NCBI RefSeq assembly: GCF_937129525.1
Contig: NZ_CAKZNK010000127.1
Coordinates: 19,577 to 83,576, forward strand
DNA: 64,000 bases
Source of the DNA: an uncultured Chloroflexus sp.
Lineage (GTDB): Bacteria > Chloroflexota > Chloroflexia > Chloroflexales > Chloroflexaceae
Reading direction: 5' to 3'
Under the pieces are notes generated by a model. That model saw nothing but the letters and a program-made list of their open reading frames with translations, was not told the DNA's origin and ran no database searches. A program made the translations under genes and the position numbers. Position 1 is the first letter of the stretch. Every line of letters begins with the position of its first letter. Shown in pieces: positions 55,686-63,613 of the stretch.

Positions 55686-56824
55686 TAATCCAGTATGAGA
55701 TTGAAGCTCTAGCGCCACTGGTGTTTCCCGAGCGTAAGCCTGGTACCCAGTTCAACCGTAGCCTGCCTTACGTACCGGGAAGTGTCATCTTCGGTGCCCT
55801 GGGACAAGTGCTGGCGAACCACCCAGATCTGCCCGCGATCCTGCGCGCGCTGCGCTGCCACAATGCCTACCCGGCTTTACCCGGCGACTCCTGGGTTCGT
55901 CCAATTCCTGCAACCGCAATCCAACCCAAGGGATCAACTGAGATGGTGCAAGATTCGTTGTACCGGCGGGTGTGTTGGGAACGTCAACAACCGCAGGCGC
56001 TTGTCTATGCGCCAACCGACGATGAAGGACGACCTTGGGAAACGGTTGGACAAAAGTTCTACACGCTCCGCGATCAACAACTCGTCTACCGTAGCGTTCA
56101 GCAACGCATGCACACCCGGGTTGCAATCAATCGTCAGCGCGGTGTTGCTCAAAACGAACGGCTTTACTCGCTCCTGGCAATTCGGGAAACAGTGCGTGGC
56201 TATAATAGCGACCAGCTCATGCCTACCCGCTTTGTTGGCAGCATGACGGTACCCGATGCGTACAATGCCACTATCCTTCAGGCTCTGCAACAGATCACGT
56301 ACATCGGTGGTCGGCAAACCAGTGGCTTTGGCGCCGTTCAGATCACGCCACGAGAACAAGCTTTCGAACCGGTTTCTGCTATCCGCCAGCGCGTTATGGA
56401 AATGACGGAACGCTTCCAGCAGCAAGCCGGAAGGTATGAACGTCTTGGCGGTCGATCCTGGCAGATCACCGGTCATGTCTTCACCATCAATTTGCTGGCT
56501 GATACCATCCTGCTTGCAGATGGCTGGCTCCCGACCCAGGAACTCAGCGCCACCCATCTGAAAGCTCTTACCGGAATTGATGCTGAGCTGGTGCGTGCAT
56601 TCACTGCTACCAAAACTGTCGGCGGCTGGCAGGCGCTCTGGCAACGGCCTAAGCCCACGAACGTGGCAGTTACAATGGGGAGTGTGTATGTATTTGCAAC
56701 CCAACGTCATCTTACCGACCACGATTATAAGCAATTGGCTGCATTGCAACTTGTTGGCATCGGTGAGCGCCGGCAAGAAGGCTATGGTCAGATCCGGGTT
56801 TGCGATGAATTTCACCTGCGTTGA
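55682..56824 (+). CDS. csx10: Csx10 (Cas5-like RAMP of type III-D)
   Basis: 380 aa, beginning at TTG 55682 within TTGA that overlaps the previous stop; GGGAGG lies seven bases ahead. N-terminal RAMP fold: IIQYEIEALAPLVFPERKPG...LPYVPGSVIFGALGQVL; mid motif YIGGRQTSGFGAVQI; C-terminal GIGERRQEGYGQIRVCDEFH is typical of Csx10. This is the type III-D marker and the presumed cap that holds the crRNA 5' handle next to Cas10. The rare TTG start probably limits dosage to one per complex. Confidence 0.86.
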   Translation: MIIQYEIEALAPLVFPERKPGTQFNRSLPYVPGSVIFGALGQVLANHPDLPAILRALRCHNAYPALPGDSWVRPIPATAIQPKGSTEMVQDSLYRRVCWERQQPQALVYAPTDDEGRPWETVGQKFYTLRDQQLVYRSVQQRMHTRVAINRQRGVAQNERLYSLLAIRETVRGYNSDQLMPTRFVGSMTVPDAYNATILQALQQITYIGGRQTSGFGAVQITPREQAFEPVSAIRQRVMEMTERFQQQAGRYERLGGRSWQITGHVFTINLLADTILLADGWLPTQELSATHLKALTGIDAELVRAFTATKTVGGWQALWQRPKPTNVAVTMGSVYVFATQRHLTDHDYKQLAALQLVGIGERRQEGYGQIRVCDEFHLR

Positions 56825-56833
56825 GGGGGACCT

Positions 56834-57325
56834 ATGAGTGACGCCAGCGTCTTTGATCCAAAGATATTGCGACGTGATCTCTTGCTTGAAGCGGCAATCG
56901 AACGCCGCCTCGATCTATTGGTGAAACAGGCAAGCGAGACTGCCACTTTGCTGGAAGGAAAGGCGATGGAGAAGAATCAACTCCGCAATTTACAGAACGT
57001 AGCGATGACGTCACGCTCACCAGAGGTGATTATCAACTTCATTCGCTATCAGATTGCGCGTGAAGGTAGTAAATGGGGCGAAGGTCAAAATGATTTCGGG
57101 CACAAACTGATCTGCCAGATCCGCCAAACGATTAAATCATGGGCTCAAGACGTAGCTAATGAAGTGTTACAGGCGATGAACGACGTTCCTGACCGGGAAC
57201 AATTGTTTCATCAGGCTTATGTGCGTCTGATACAGTTGTTCATTGGCTACTTGAACCGGGCCTTCTATTACGCTATAGAGGTCAGGGACGGTTTTCAGCA
57301 TTTGAGGGAGCTAGTCAATGCCTGA
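56834..57325 (+). CDS. Cas11-like small subunit candidate
   Basis: 163 aa, all-alpha, charged. MEKNQLRNLQNVAMTSRSPEVIINFIRYQIAREG is followed by helices through YVRLIQLFIGYLNRAFYYAIEV. Position between csx10 and a Csm3-like gene, size and helicity fit the Csm2/Cas11 small subunit that lines the target RNA. GAGGGGGACC gives a strong RBS. Overlaps the next gene by eight bases. Family assignment rests mainly on context. Confidence 0.65.
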   Translation: MSDASVFDPKILRRDLLLEAAIERRLDLLVKQASETATLLEGKAMEKNQLRNLQNVAMTSRSPEVIINFIRYQIAREGSKWGEGQNDFGHKLICQIRQTIKSWAQDVANEVLQAMNDVPDREQLFHQAYVRLIQLFIGYLNRAFYYAIEVRDGFQHLRELVNA

Positions 57326-58133
57326 TGGAACGATCTACTCTTTTGCTGCGCTGCGCAATCGCCTGACTGTGCGCGGCGATCTGGTATCATTGACTGGTCT
57401 TCGCATTGGCGCTGGTCGTGAAACTAATATCATCGGTAACGATCTCCCGGTTATCCGTGATGCGTTGGGCAGGCCGTTTATCCCTGGCTCATCCCTAAAG
57501 GGATCATTTCGCGCCCAACTTGAAGGCCTCATTCGGAGTGTTACCGAGCACCAGGTGCGCGATTTCGATGCCATCGAGAAGCAGATGCGCAACGGTATCG
57601 CCGATTTACCTGAAGAAGACATCTGGCGTCACTCAACGATGATTGAGTTGACGTTTGGTGCGCCGTGGTTGGCCGGGCGACTATTGTTCAAAGATGCGCT
57701 GGTTCGCTCTGATTTCTGGTTCAATCAATTTGAGGTACGCAATGGCGTTGCGCTGAATCGCGATACCGAGACCATTGAGCAGGGGTTGCTCTACGATTAC
57801 GAGGTAGTGCCTGCAGGCACTCGCTTCGACTTCGAACTGGTGCTGGAAAATGGAGCAGACTGGCAGTTGGGAATGGTTATCCTTGGTTTGCAACCATGGC
57901 TGCGTGGCGAAATACAGATCGGAGGTTTTCGCAGTCGGGGACTTGGTTACGTGAAGCTCGAGCAAGTCTCGTATACATTCGCTGAATTGCGCCCGGGCGA
58001 TGCCGACAGTATCTTTACCTTCTTAGACAGCGCTGTGCTTCCCCCTCCTGACTTAGAAACAATCACGCAGTGGAAGCAAGCCTTTCGTGACGAATTGCGG
58101 CGCCGCGCGCAGGAGGTACAGCACGATGCATAA
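57318..58133 (+). CDS. Csm3-like RAMP protein (second Cas7)
   Basis: 271 aa. LTGLRIGAGRETNIIGNDLPVIRDALGRPFIPGSSLKGSFRAQLE contains the RAMP glycine loop and an Asp (GNDLPVIRD) at the cleavage position; IGGFRSRGLGYVKLE is the C-terminal G-rich loop. Close to canonical Csm3 in layout. Start and stop overlap both neighbours by eight bases, so translation is coupled. Confidence 0.9.
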   Translation: MPDGTIYSFAALRNRLTVRGDLVSLTGLRIGAGRETNIIGNDLPVIRDALGRPFIPGSSLKGSFRAQLEGLIRSVTEHQVRDFDAIEKQMRNGIADLPEEDIWRHSTMIELTFGAPWLAGRLLFKDALVRSDFWFNQFEVRNGVALNRDTETIEQGLLYDYEVVPAGTRFDFELVLENGADWQLGMVILGLQPWLRGEIQIGGFRSRGLGYVKLEQVSYTFAELRPGDADSIFTFLDSAVLPPPDLETITQWKQAFRDELRRRAQEVQHDA

Positions 58134-59163
58134 AGCCACATTTCTGGAAGGCAGGATTCAGCTCAACATTCAGCCTGCTGGCCCTATCCTGATCAAAGCT
58201 GGCGAGACTGGCGGCGCAGATCCGACACTCCCCGATATGGAGTTTGTCCGCAGCTTGGGCCGCGTCTATATCCCCGGTTCGTCATTGAAGGGTGTCATCC
58301 GCGCTCAGTGTGAACGAATCTGCCGCTCACTTGATGGCCCTTCTCGCTACGACATCGCTCGTCAACGACGTCTGTCTAACGATTTCATTCCGCCACTGGC
58401 CGACAACCCTTTGCTTGATCGTAGCTGTTATCAGGAATATCAGCGAGATGGCGATGACATGCGCTTCTCCTGCGGAATCTATTTCGAAGAATTGCGCAAC
58501 GAAGAGAGGGATCTGGCCCAAAACACAGCTGTCATTTACCGTCGATCAAGCCTGGTTAGTCAGATCTTCGGTCACACCAGCCTCGCCAGTCGCGTTCGTT
58601 TCGCGGACGCTTATCCAGTTGGTGAGATCACAATTGAAGAGCGTAATGGAGTAGCCATCGACCGCATCTATGGCTCAGTCGCTCATGGGCCTTTTAACTA
58701 CGAAACCGTCGTCGCCGGCTCATTCCAGACCCAGATCACCTTCAAGAATCTGACCCTGGCTCAACTGGCGTTGCTTGGACTGGCACTCCGCGATCTGGCT
58801 GAGGGTCGCATCGGGATCGGCTTCGGCAAATCACGGGGACTCGGACGGGTAAACATCAGGTTTGACGGCCTCCGCATCTATTACCCGACCTGTGAAGTAA
58901 CCAACAATACCCTGCATCTGCTCAACGGCACAACGGTAGCGCCGGCGAACAGGCTGGTTGGGCTGGGTGCTCTTTGCCTCGATCAGCGCTTTCAAGCATA
59001 CGGTTTGCCTCCGGCAGAGGTTGATCAGGTCGATCTACCTGCTGGCTTAGCCTACCAGCCGGATCAGTTTCTTGGCGTGCTCTTGCAGGCGAACGGTCAC
59101 GATCAGGTCATCGCGGTTTGGCAAGCATGTATGCCGGCGTGGCGATGGGAGATTGGGCTATGA
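58126..59163 (+). CDS. RAMP protein (third Cas7-like, Csm5/Csm3 type)
   Basis: 345 aa from ATG 58126, AGGAGG upstream. PILIKAGETGGADPTLPDMEFVRSLGRVYIPGSSLKGVIRAQCERIC holds the RAMP loop; the Asp in PDMEFVRS aligns with the Csm3 cleavage Asp. GIGFGKSRGLGRVNIRFDGL is the glycine-rich end of the core fold, and ~100 residues follow it, longer than Csm3. An insertion of about 60 residues (RYDIARQRRLSN...MRFSCGIYFEE) sits after the first loop. Overlaps csx19 by four bases. Confidence 0.85.
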   Translation: MHKATFLEGRIQLNIQPAGPILIKAGETGGADPTLPDMEFVRSLGRVYIPGSSLKGVIRAQCERICRSLDGPSRYDIARQRRLSNDFIPPLADNPLLDRSCYQEYQRDGDDMRFSCGIYFEELRNEERDLAQNTAVIYRRSSLVSQIFGHTSLASRVRFADAYPVGEITIEERNGVAIDRIYGSVAHGPFNYETVVAGSFQTQITFKNLTLAQLALLGLALRDLAEGRIGIGFGKSRGLGRVNIRFDGLRIYYPTCEVTNNTLHLLNGTTVAPANRLVGLGALCLDQRFQAYGLPPAEVDQVDLPAGLAYQPDQFLGVLLQANGHDQVIAVWQACMPAWRWEIGL

Positions 59164-59600
59164 AGGGATATATCTATCGGATCACACCAGCAACGGCTGC
59201 TCAGGTGCGCGATCTGATTACCCGCTATGTTTCTCTTCCTTGCTGGCATTTCAGCGGATCCCATATGTGGGATTTGAGTCCAAGCAGTTCACAGCACCTT
59301 CGCCCGCTGGTTAAATCGACGAACATCACGGATATCACGCTCAGCGGCGATTTTGGTCATGCCTTTTCGCCCCAGGCTGAGGTGCGCTGGAAGCGGCTAG
59401 GAGATGACGAATACGATGTGCTCATTTTGAGTGAACAAGCACGTACTGTTAATGGTGCGCAAACGCTGGTCGATGGATGGGAAGTTCGTCAGCATACTCC
59501 GCGCAGGCTGCTCCAGAGCGGTAATCGCCCGTCTATAGAATACCTGACCTACCACGCTCCTAACGGCGCAGCCCAGTTTATTCGCTATGTGCAGGGATAA
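59160..59600 (+). CDS. csx19: Csx19 candidate (TIGR03984-type)
   Basis: 146 aa, ATG 59160 overlapping the previous stop (ATGA). Soluble, beta-rich: LVSLPCWHFSGSHMWDL-like N-terminal part, then FGHAFSPQAEVRWKRLGDDEYDVLILSEQ, the AEVRW feature recalling Csx19. Csx19 accompanies Csx10 in type III-D loci and is reported as a complex subunit in one III-D variant. The call leans on location plus this motif. Confidence 0.65.
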   Translation: MKGYIYRITPATAAQVRDLITRYVSLPCWHFSGSHMWDLSPSSSQHLRPLVKSTNITDITLSGDFGHAFSPQAEVRWKRLGDDEYDVLILSEQARTVNGAQTLVDGWEVRQHTPRRLLQSGNRPSIEYLTYHAPNGAAQFIRYVQG

Positions 59601-59603
59601 CTT

Positions 59604-60563
59604 ATGGAAGATCGCAGCAATCAGCATCAAAACCCCATATCAAAACCATACGCTTTTGTACCGCTGACCGAAACCAGTTGTGATACCAGGGTAGCCGGTC
59701 ACCATCGTTACCAGCGTGATACGCTCAGTGGCACACTTACCGCTACCATCGTTGCCCTTTCTCCGGTTCACGTTGCCTCGGGATTGATCGAACATAAGCC
59801 GGGCAAAGCTCAGTATCCCCTTTTTAAAGCTCACTTCCGCACCAACGGCATCCTGGCTATTCCGGGCACTTCGCTGAAAGGATGTATTCGTAGTATCGTT
59901 GAGGCGATTACCAATTCAGGTGTGTTGCTGACGAAAGCATCCATAGATAAGAAGTATAAACCTTGCCAATCGCAGCAAAGCGGGCAAATTAAATTAGACT
60001 CTGCGCAACACATCTTTGGCGCGCTCGGTTATCAGGGGTTGGTGAATTTTGCTGACGCTCCGCTTATAAATGGAAATGCTGAGATCGTGACATCCCTCCC
60101 ACTCTTTGCGCCTCGTCCCGCTGCCAGACATATCTACTTTGATAATAATAAGCCGCGTGGACGAAAGTTTTATCTGCACGGTCAACTGGCTAAAGGGAAT
60201 CTGCCGCTCGAAGCTTGCTCCATCAACAGTCAGTTCCAGTTACGTATGGACTTCATTAACCTAACCGGGGCTCAGCTAGGTGTCATTTTAGTAGCAATGG
60301 GGTTAGGCAAACTGTCCTTTTGTCCGAAACTCGGCGGTGGGAAGCCGGTTTGTCTGGGAACGATCAAGATCAGAGAGCCGGTAATCAACTACGACAACCC
60401 TTACGCTCGTTATACTGGTAATCACCAGCCTGCATCCGGCCCCGATCATGCTGAGCTGATACGCGAGGCGCAAGGTCTGATCATTGAACATCAAGTACAA
60501 AAACTGGCTAACATCTTGCGCTGTCCGAACACAGACCGGAATTGTCCTGACCGAAGTTACTGA
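59604..60563 (+). CDS. RAMP protein without cleavage aspartate (fourth Cas7-like)
   Basis: 319 aa. A ~40-residue polar N-terminal extension comes before SGTLTATIVALSPVHVASGLIEHKPGKAQYPLFKAHF and LAIPGTSLKGCIRSIVEAI, the RAMP loop. The place of the Csm3 Asp is occupied by QYPLFKAH, without an acidic residue, so it should be structural. LFCPKLGGGKPVCLGTIKI (LSFCPKLGGGKPVCLG) is the G-rich end. Likely the crRNA 3'-end cap or a non-cutting backbone unit. Weak RBS; lower GC than the flanking genes. Confidence 0.8.
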   Translation: MEDRSNQHQNPISKPYAFVPLTETSCDTRVAGHHRYQRDTLSGTLTATIVALSPVHVASGLIEHKPGKAQYPLFKAHFRTNGILAIPGTSLKGCIRSIVEAITNSGVLLTKASIDKKYKPCQSQQSGQIKLDSAQHIFGALGYQGLVNFADAPLINGNAEIVTSLPLFAPRPAARHIYFDNNKPRGRKFYLHGQLAKGNLPLEACSINSQFQLRMDFINLTGAQLGVILVAMGLGKLSFCPKLGGGKPVCLGTIKIREPVINYDNPYARYTGNHQPASGPDHAELIREAQGLIIEHQVQKLANILRCPNTDRNCPDRSY

Positions 60564-60594
60564 TAAGAAGGGTTTTCATCCTGGCAGAACAGTT

Positions 60595-61284
60595 ATGATC
60601 GATTTTAACATTGCCGACCAGCTCGCCAAAGACCTTGCCACCGCCGAAGTTGACCCCAACGAAGCGCAGAAGGCGCTGGCCTACCTGCGTAGCAAGCGCG
60701 ATCTGAAAGCGCTGTTTGCCTACCTTGACGCAATTGTCAAGAATGGTAAAGTAGTAATCCGTTCTCAACAGACCAGGAGATACTACGAAAAGCTGAAAGA
60801 AGCCTGTCGCGACTACCTGCAGGGAATGAATTATAGTGATGCAGCGCAAACGCTGGGCTGGGCACTGCGCCTGTTGCGATATTATCGTAAAGTTAAGGTT
60901 CATGAAACACCTGAAAGTGCTGTCGAACAAACGGAAGTATCATCCACTTCTCCTGTAACCGAGCCAGAACAAACGAACGCGCAGCAAGTTTCTTCATCGG
61001 AATCGTTGTCTAATCCTACGTCGGCTGAGAATAGTCAAACAACGCTGAAAACACCGAAGCAAGTGGGAGATGTTTTCACCGGTAAGGTGTTAGAAGCCGA
61101 TGATGAGTTTTTCCGTATCGAAGTGCCCGGCTATCCAGAGATGTTCGCCCTGCTGAAACGGGAAGCTGGTGTACCTGCATATCGTCCGGCTAAGGACGCC
61201 GCTAGAGTGGAAGTTGTGCGAGTTGAACAGGTTAAAAGGAAGATTGTACTGTATGTAAAGCGAGCGCCGAGAGCGAAGAACTGA
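60595..61284 (+). CDS. Unrecognised protein at the end of the type III-D operon, OB-fold-like C-terminus
   Basis: 229 aa from ATG 60595. No named family recognised. Residues 1-105 are helical and basic (EAQKALAYLRSKRDLKALFAYLDAIV, RRYYEKLKEACRDYLQGMNY, LRLLRYYRKVKV). Residues ~110-155 are a Ser/Thr/Glu/Gln-rich disordered linker. Residues ~158-225 alternate strands (VGDVFTGKVLEADDEFFRIEV...VEVVRVEQVKRKIVLYVKR) in the manner of S1/OB nucleic-acid-binding domains. It starts 31 bases after the fourth RAMP gene, same strand, so it is probably part of the operon. An RNA-binding accessory role is inference. Confidence 0.6.
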   Translation: MIDFNIADQLAKDLATAEVDPNEAQKALAYLRSKRDLKALFAYLDAIVKNGKVVIRSQQTRRYYEKLKEACRDYLQGMNYSDAAQTLGWALRLLRYYRKVKVHETPESAVEQTEVSSTSPVTEPEQTNAQQVSSSESLSNPTSAENSQTTLKTPKQVGDVFTGKVLEADDEFFRIEVPGYPEMFALLKREAGVPAYRPAKDAARVEVVRVEQVKRKIVLYVKRAPRAKN

Positions 61285-61404
61285 AAGCGTGATTGCAGCT
61301 GACTGATCTTATGTTCAATCAATACGCGTAAGAATTGTTACTAATGAGCAATATGTCCTCGTCTCCAACCGGTCGCTACGAATTTATCGTGCGAACGATC
61401 GTGT

Positions 61405-62037
61405 GTGGCGGGTACAGGACTTCATCCTCCATTTCTCACCTTCACGATGACGAGAGAAGCAGTTGAAGCAGAGCTACAACGCTCACCGGCAACGACGCGA
61501 GAGAAAGCCTTTCAGACTATTGTGAAGAAACGAACGATTCACGGTGGCATTCTGGCTGAAGGCGCGCGTTTTATTAAACAGGGTGAGAACGGCAGGGAAA
61601 TTGGTTCACGCTGGTATGCCAAAACGCTGGCGCAAAGAATTATCAACCTTCAGCAGGTTGCTGACCGGATTGATTTTCGTTGTGATAATGGCTTGAGAGT
61701 CATGCAAGAATTTGCCGATCATGATGATGTGATCTATTTTATCGACCCTCCCTATACTGCCGGCGGCAAGCGAGCCGGGAAACGACTGTATAAACATCAC
61801 CAGCTCGATCACGAATATCTGTTTACTATCTGCGCGTCAATTGCCGGCAATTTTCTCATGACTTACGATGATTCGGAAGAAGTAAAGACATTAGCGCATA
61901 AACATGGTCTGCAAATGCGCCTGGTTTTAATGAAAAATACTCATCAGGCAACAATGAAATAGCTTGTGATTGGTCGCGATCTGGCCTGGCTCGATGAACT
62001 GCCGGCTACCTGTGATTCCATCGCCGGGCACGACTAG
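61405..62037 (+). pseudogene. Decayed D12-class DNA adenine methyltransferase
   Basis: The C-terminal two-thirds of a Dam-like N6-adenine methyltransferase: TMTREAVEAELQRSP, AFQTIVKKRTIHGGILAEGA, SRWYAKTLAQRI and the catalytic DPPY in YFIDPPYTAGGKRAGKRLYKHHQLDHE. The N-terminal FxGxG AdoMet-binding part is absent upstream. After MKNTHQATMK an in-frame TAG (61960-61962) interrupts the normally conserved end, which continues as LVIGRDLAWLDEL to a TAG at 62035. Two independent lesions make function unlikely. It borders the CRISPR operon, perhaps a relic of a restriction or phage module. Confidence 0.82.
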
Positions 62038-62047
62038 CCCGGCGATG
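62019..62047. terminator. Hairpin at the end of the methyltransferase remnant
   Basis: CATCGCCGGGC and its exact complement around a seven-base loop containing the old stop codon. May end transcription arriving from the cas operon. Confidence 0.5.
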
Positions 62048-62275
62048 AGATACCTGTGCCGATGATTGCGCAGCCCGCGACCAGATATCTACTTGCGCTG
62101 CGTATATCTCTTATCTTTTCTTTGTCGAGTGGGTGGAGATGCTTCAAATCGGTCGCCTGGTCGTTGCCATCAGCGCGGTTTTCACGCTATCAGTATACCA
62201 ATGAGCGGCGCCGGGTTGATCGCGCCTATGATGCAACCCTCCCGGCAGCCTGATGCGATACCGCCCTCTGACCGC

Positions 62276-63217
62276 TCACGCCCCCGGCACCCCTACCGTC
62301 AGCCGCGCCATTAACCCTTCATTGAGCGAACCGGTCACTGTCGCCATCTGCGTTTCCCAGCCATCGCGGAAGATGCCGTCACGTTCGAGTGAAAGCTGTC
62401 CAAGGTTCCGCAGGCTGTTGCCGTAGCGCGAATCGGCGTACACTTGCCGGCAGATGTCTGCGGGAAGCGCCAACTGCGACGTATGCGCGACGTTGCGCGC
62501 GCTGGTCGCCTGTTCCAGCGAAGGGTAGATTTCAAAGTGCATGTGCGGCCAGCGTCCGGCATAACAACCGGGAAAAATCGTCTGAAAGACAACCAGGCCC
62601 TGTTCGTCAGCCGCCTGCACTCCGCGCAGATAATCTTCACCCTCAACACCTGAACTGTACATCGAGTAGCGACCCGGCGCGTCGCAGTGCCAGAGATAGA
62701 TTGCATAGCCGGGCAAGGGCGCGCAATCGCCGCCAGCCCGAACCAGTTTCAATTCCAGCCGCAGCGGGATACCATCCGCTATGTTGCCCGTACCAAGGCT
62801 GGTGCGAATATCAGAGCGCACAACACCCGAACGGGTCAGGACGTTGAGCGCTGTACCCTGCGAACCATTACCGGGGAATGGGCCGGCTGTTTCCGGAGGA
62901 ATGGCCTCAACGCATTCGGCAACGGCAACGCTAGTCGGCGCCACTGTCGGCACAGTTGTGGCAGTGGCCGGAGCCGCCATAGTTGGCGCAGTTGTGGCGG
63001 TGATCGCTGTGGTCGGCGAAGCGGTTGATCTGGCCGCAGGAGTGCTTGTCGTCGGCGTCGGAATGGCTTCTGCCATCGGCGTACAGCCGGCCAGAAAGGT
63101 GGTAATCCCAATCAATCCCAGTCGCAGCAAGCGGCGGCGTGTGAGCAGCGGTTGCTGCATCATTGTCAGATCGGCCTGGAGGCCGAGGTCAAACAGATCA
63201 CGCTCTTCTGATGACAT
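62276..63217 (-). CDS. Exported intradiol dioxygenase-like protein
   Basis: 313 aa from ATG 63217 (GAGGGATCATC upstream). Residues ~25-48 (LLTRRRLLRLGLIGITTFLAGCTP) form an Arg-rich signal ending in a lipobox, so it is probably a lipoprotein, possibly Tat-exported. A Thr/Pro/Ala-rich linker follows. The catalytic fold has AIYLWHCDAPGRYSMYSS, FQTIFPGCYAGRWPHMHFEIYP, giving the Tyr, Tyr, His, His set for non-haem Fe(III) in protocatechuate/catechol dioxygenases. Exported homologues are of unclear substrate; their role may be in modifying aromatic material outside the cell. Confidence 0.87.
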   Translation of the reverse strand: MSSEERDLFDLGLQADLTMMQQPLLTRRRLLRLGLIGITTFLAGCTPMAEAIPTPTTSTPAARSTASPTTAITATTAPTMAAPATATTVPTVAPTSVAVAECVEAIPPETAGPFPGNGSQGTALNVLTRSGVVRSDIRTSLGTGNIADGIPLRLELKLVRAGGDCAPLPGYAIYLWHCDAPGRYSMYSSGVEGEDYLRGVQAADEQGLVVFQTIFPGCYAGRWPHMHFEIYPSLEQATSARNVAHTSQLALPADICRQVYADSRYGNSLRNLGQLSLERDGIFRDGWETQMATVTGSLNEGLMARLTVGVPGA

Positions 63218-63251
63218 GATGATCCCTCGCAATCTCATCTTTATCAGAGAC

Positions 63252-63284
63252 TACGCCGCAGTGGCTTCCCTGGACTGCGGCGTA
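63252..63284 (-). terminator. Hairpin after the tautomerase gene
   Basis: TACGCCGCAGT and its complement form an 11-bp stem with an 11-base loop between the tautomerase stop and the dioxygenase start, marking the end of the hydratase-tautomerase transcript on the minus strand. Confidence 0.5.
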
Positions 63285-63372
63285 ACCGTTGTCATGTGCA
63301 TTGATAACACACGCTTATGAAGAAAAGAATGAGAGGTTACGAAGAGATCATGAATGCCTCGATGATTGCACC

Positions 63373-63597
63373 CTACCCTGGCGGATGCTGATCGGAAGGG
63401 TGATCTGTATCGGGCGAATCGTCATCTAAAACGGCAAGCGTCTGCATTGGGGGTAGAAATTGGATCACTAACTGCAACCGTCCGGGCGGCGTGCCGATCA
63501 CCCGCTGAAAGATGGCGCTGGCCTCCGCAGCGAAAGTGCGGCACTGCGCTCGCGTTGGCGGCTGCTCACCACTGTAGAAAACTTCGAGCATGGGCAT
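63373..63597 (-). CDS. 4-oxalocrotonate tautomerase-like protein
   Basis: 74 aa from ATG 63597, so that Met removal exposes Pro1 in MPMLEVFYSGEQPP, the catalytic base of the tautomerase superfamily. The remainder (RTFAAEASAIFQRVIGTPPGRLQLVIQFLPP) fits the beta-alpha-beta fold. An Asp/Pro/His-rich tail of ~18 residues is unusual. GGAAG is the RBS. It follows the hydratase/decarboxylase gene by 16 bases; both enzymes belong to the meta-cleavage pathway of catechols, supporting the call. Confidence 0.72.
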   Translation of the reverse strand: MPMLEVFYSGEQPPTRAQCRTFAAEASAIFQRVIGTPPGRLQLVIQFLPPMQTLAVLDDDSPDTDHPSDQHPPG

Positions 63598-63613
63598 CGC
63601 TGAGCTTCCTTTC

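Noticed and set aside
55934..56815. 293-codon minus-strand frame opposite csx10
   Set aside because: Csx10 motifs and overlapping cas genes on the plus strand are decisive.
61340..61425. Frame-shifted N-terminus of the methyltransferase (RIYRANDRVWRVQDFIL)
   Set aside because: It is open and adjacent but does not clearly match the family, so it was not included in the pseudogene.
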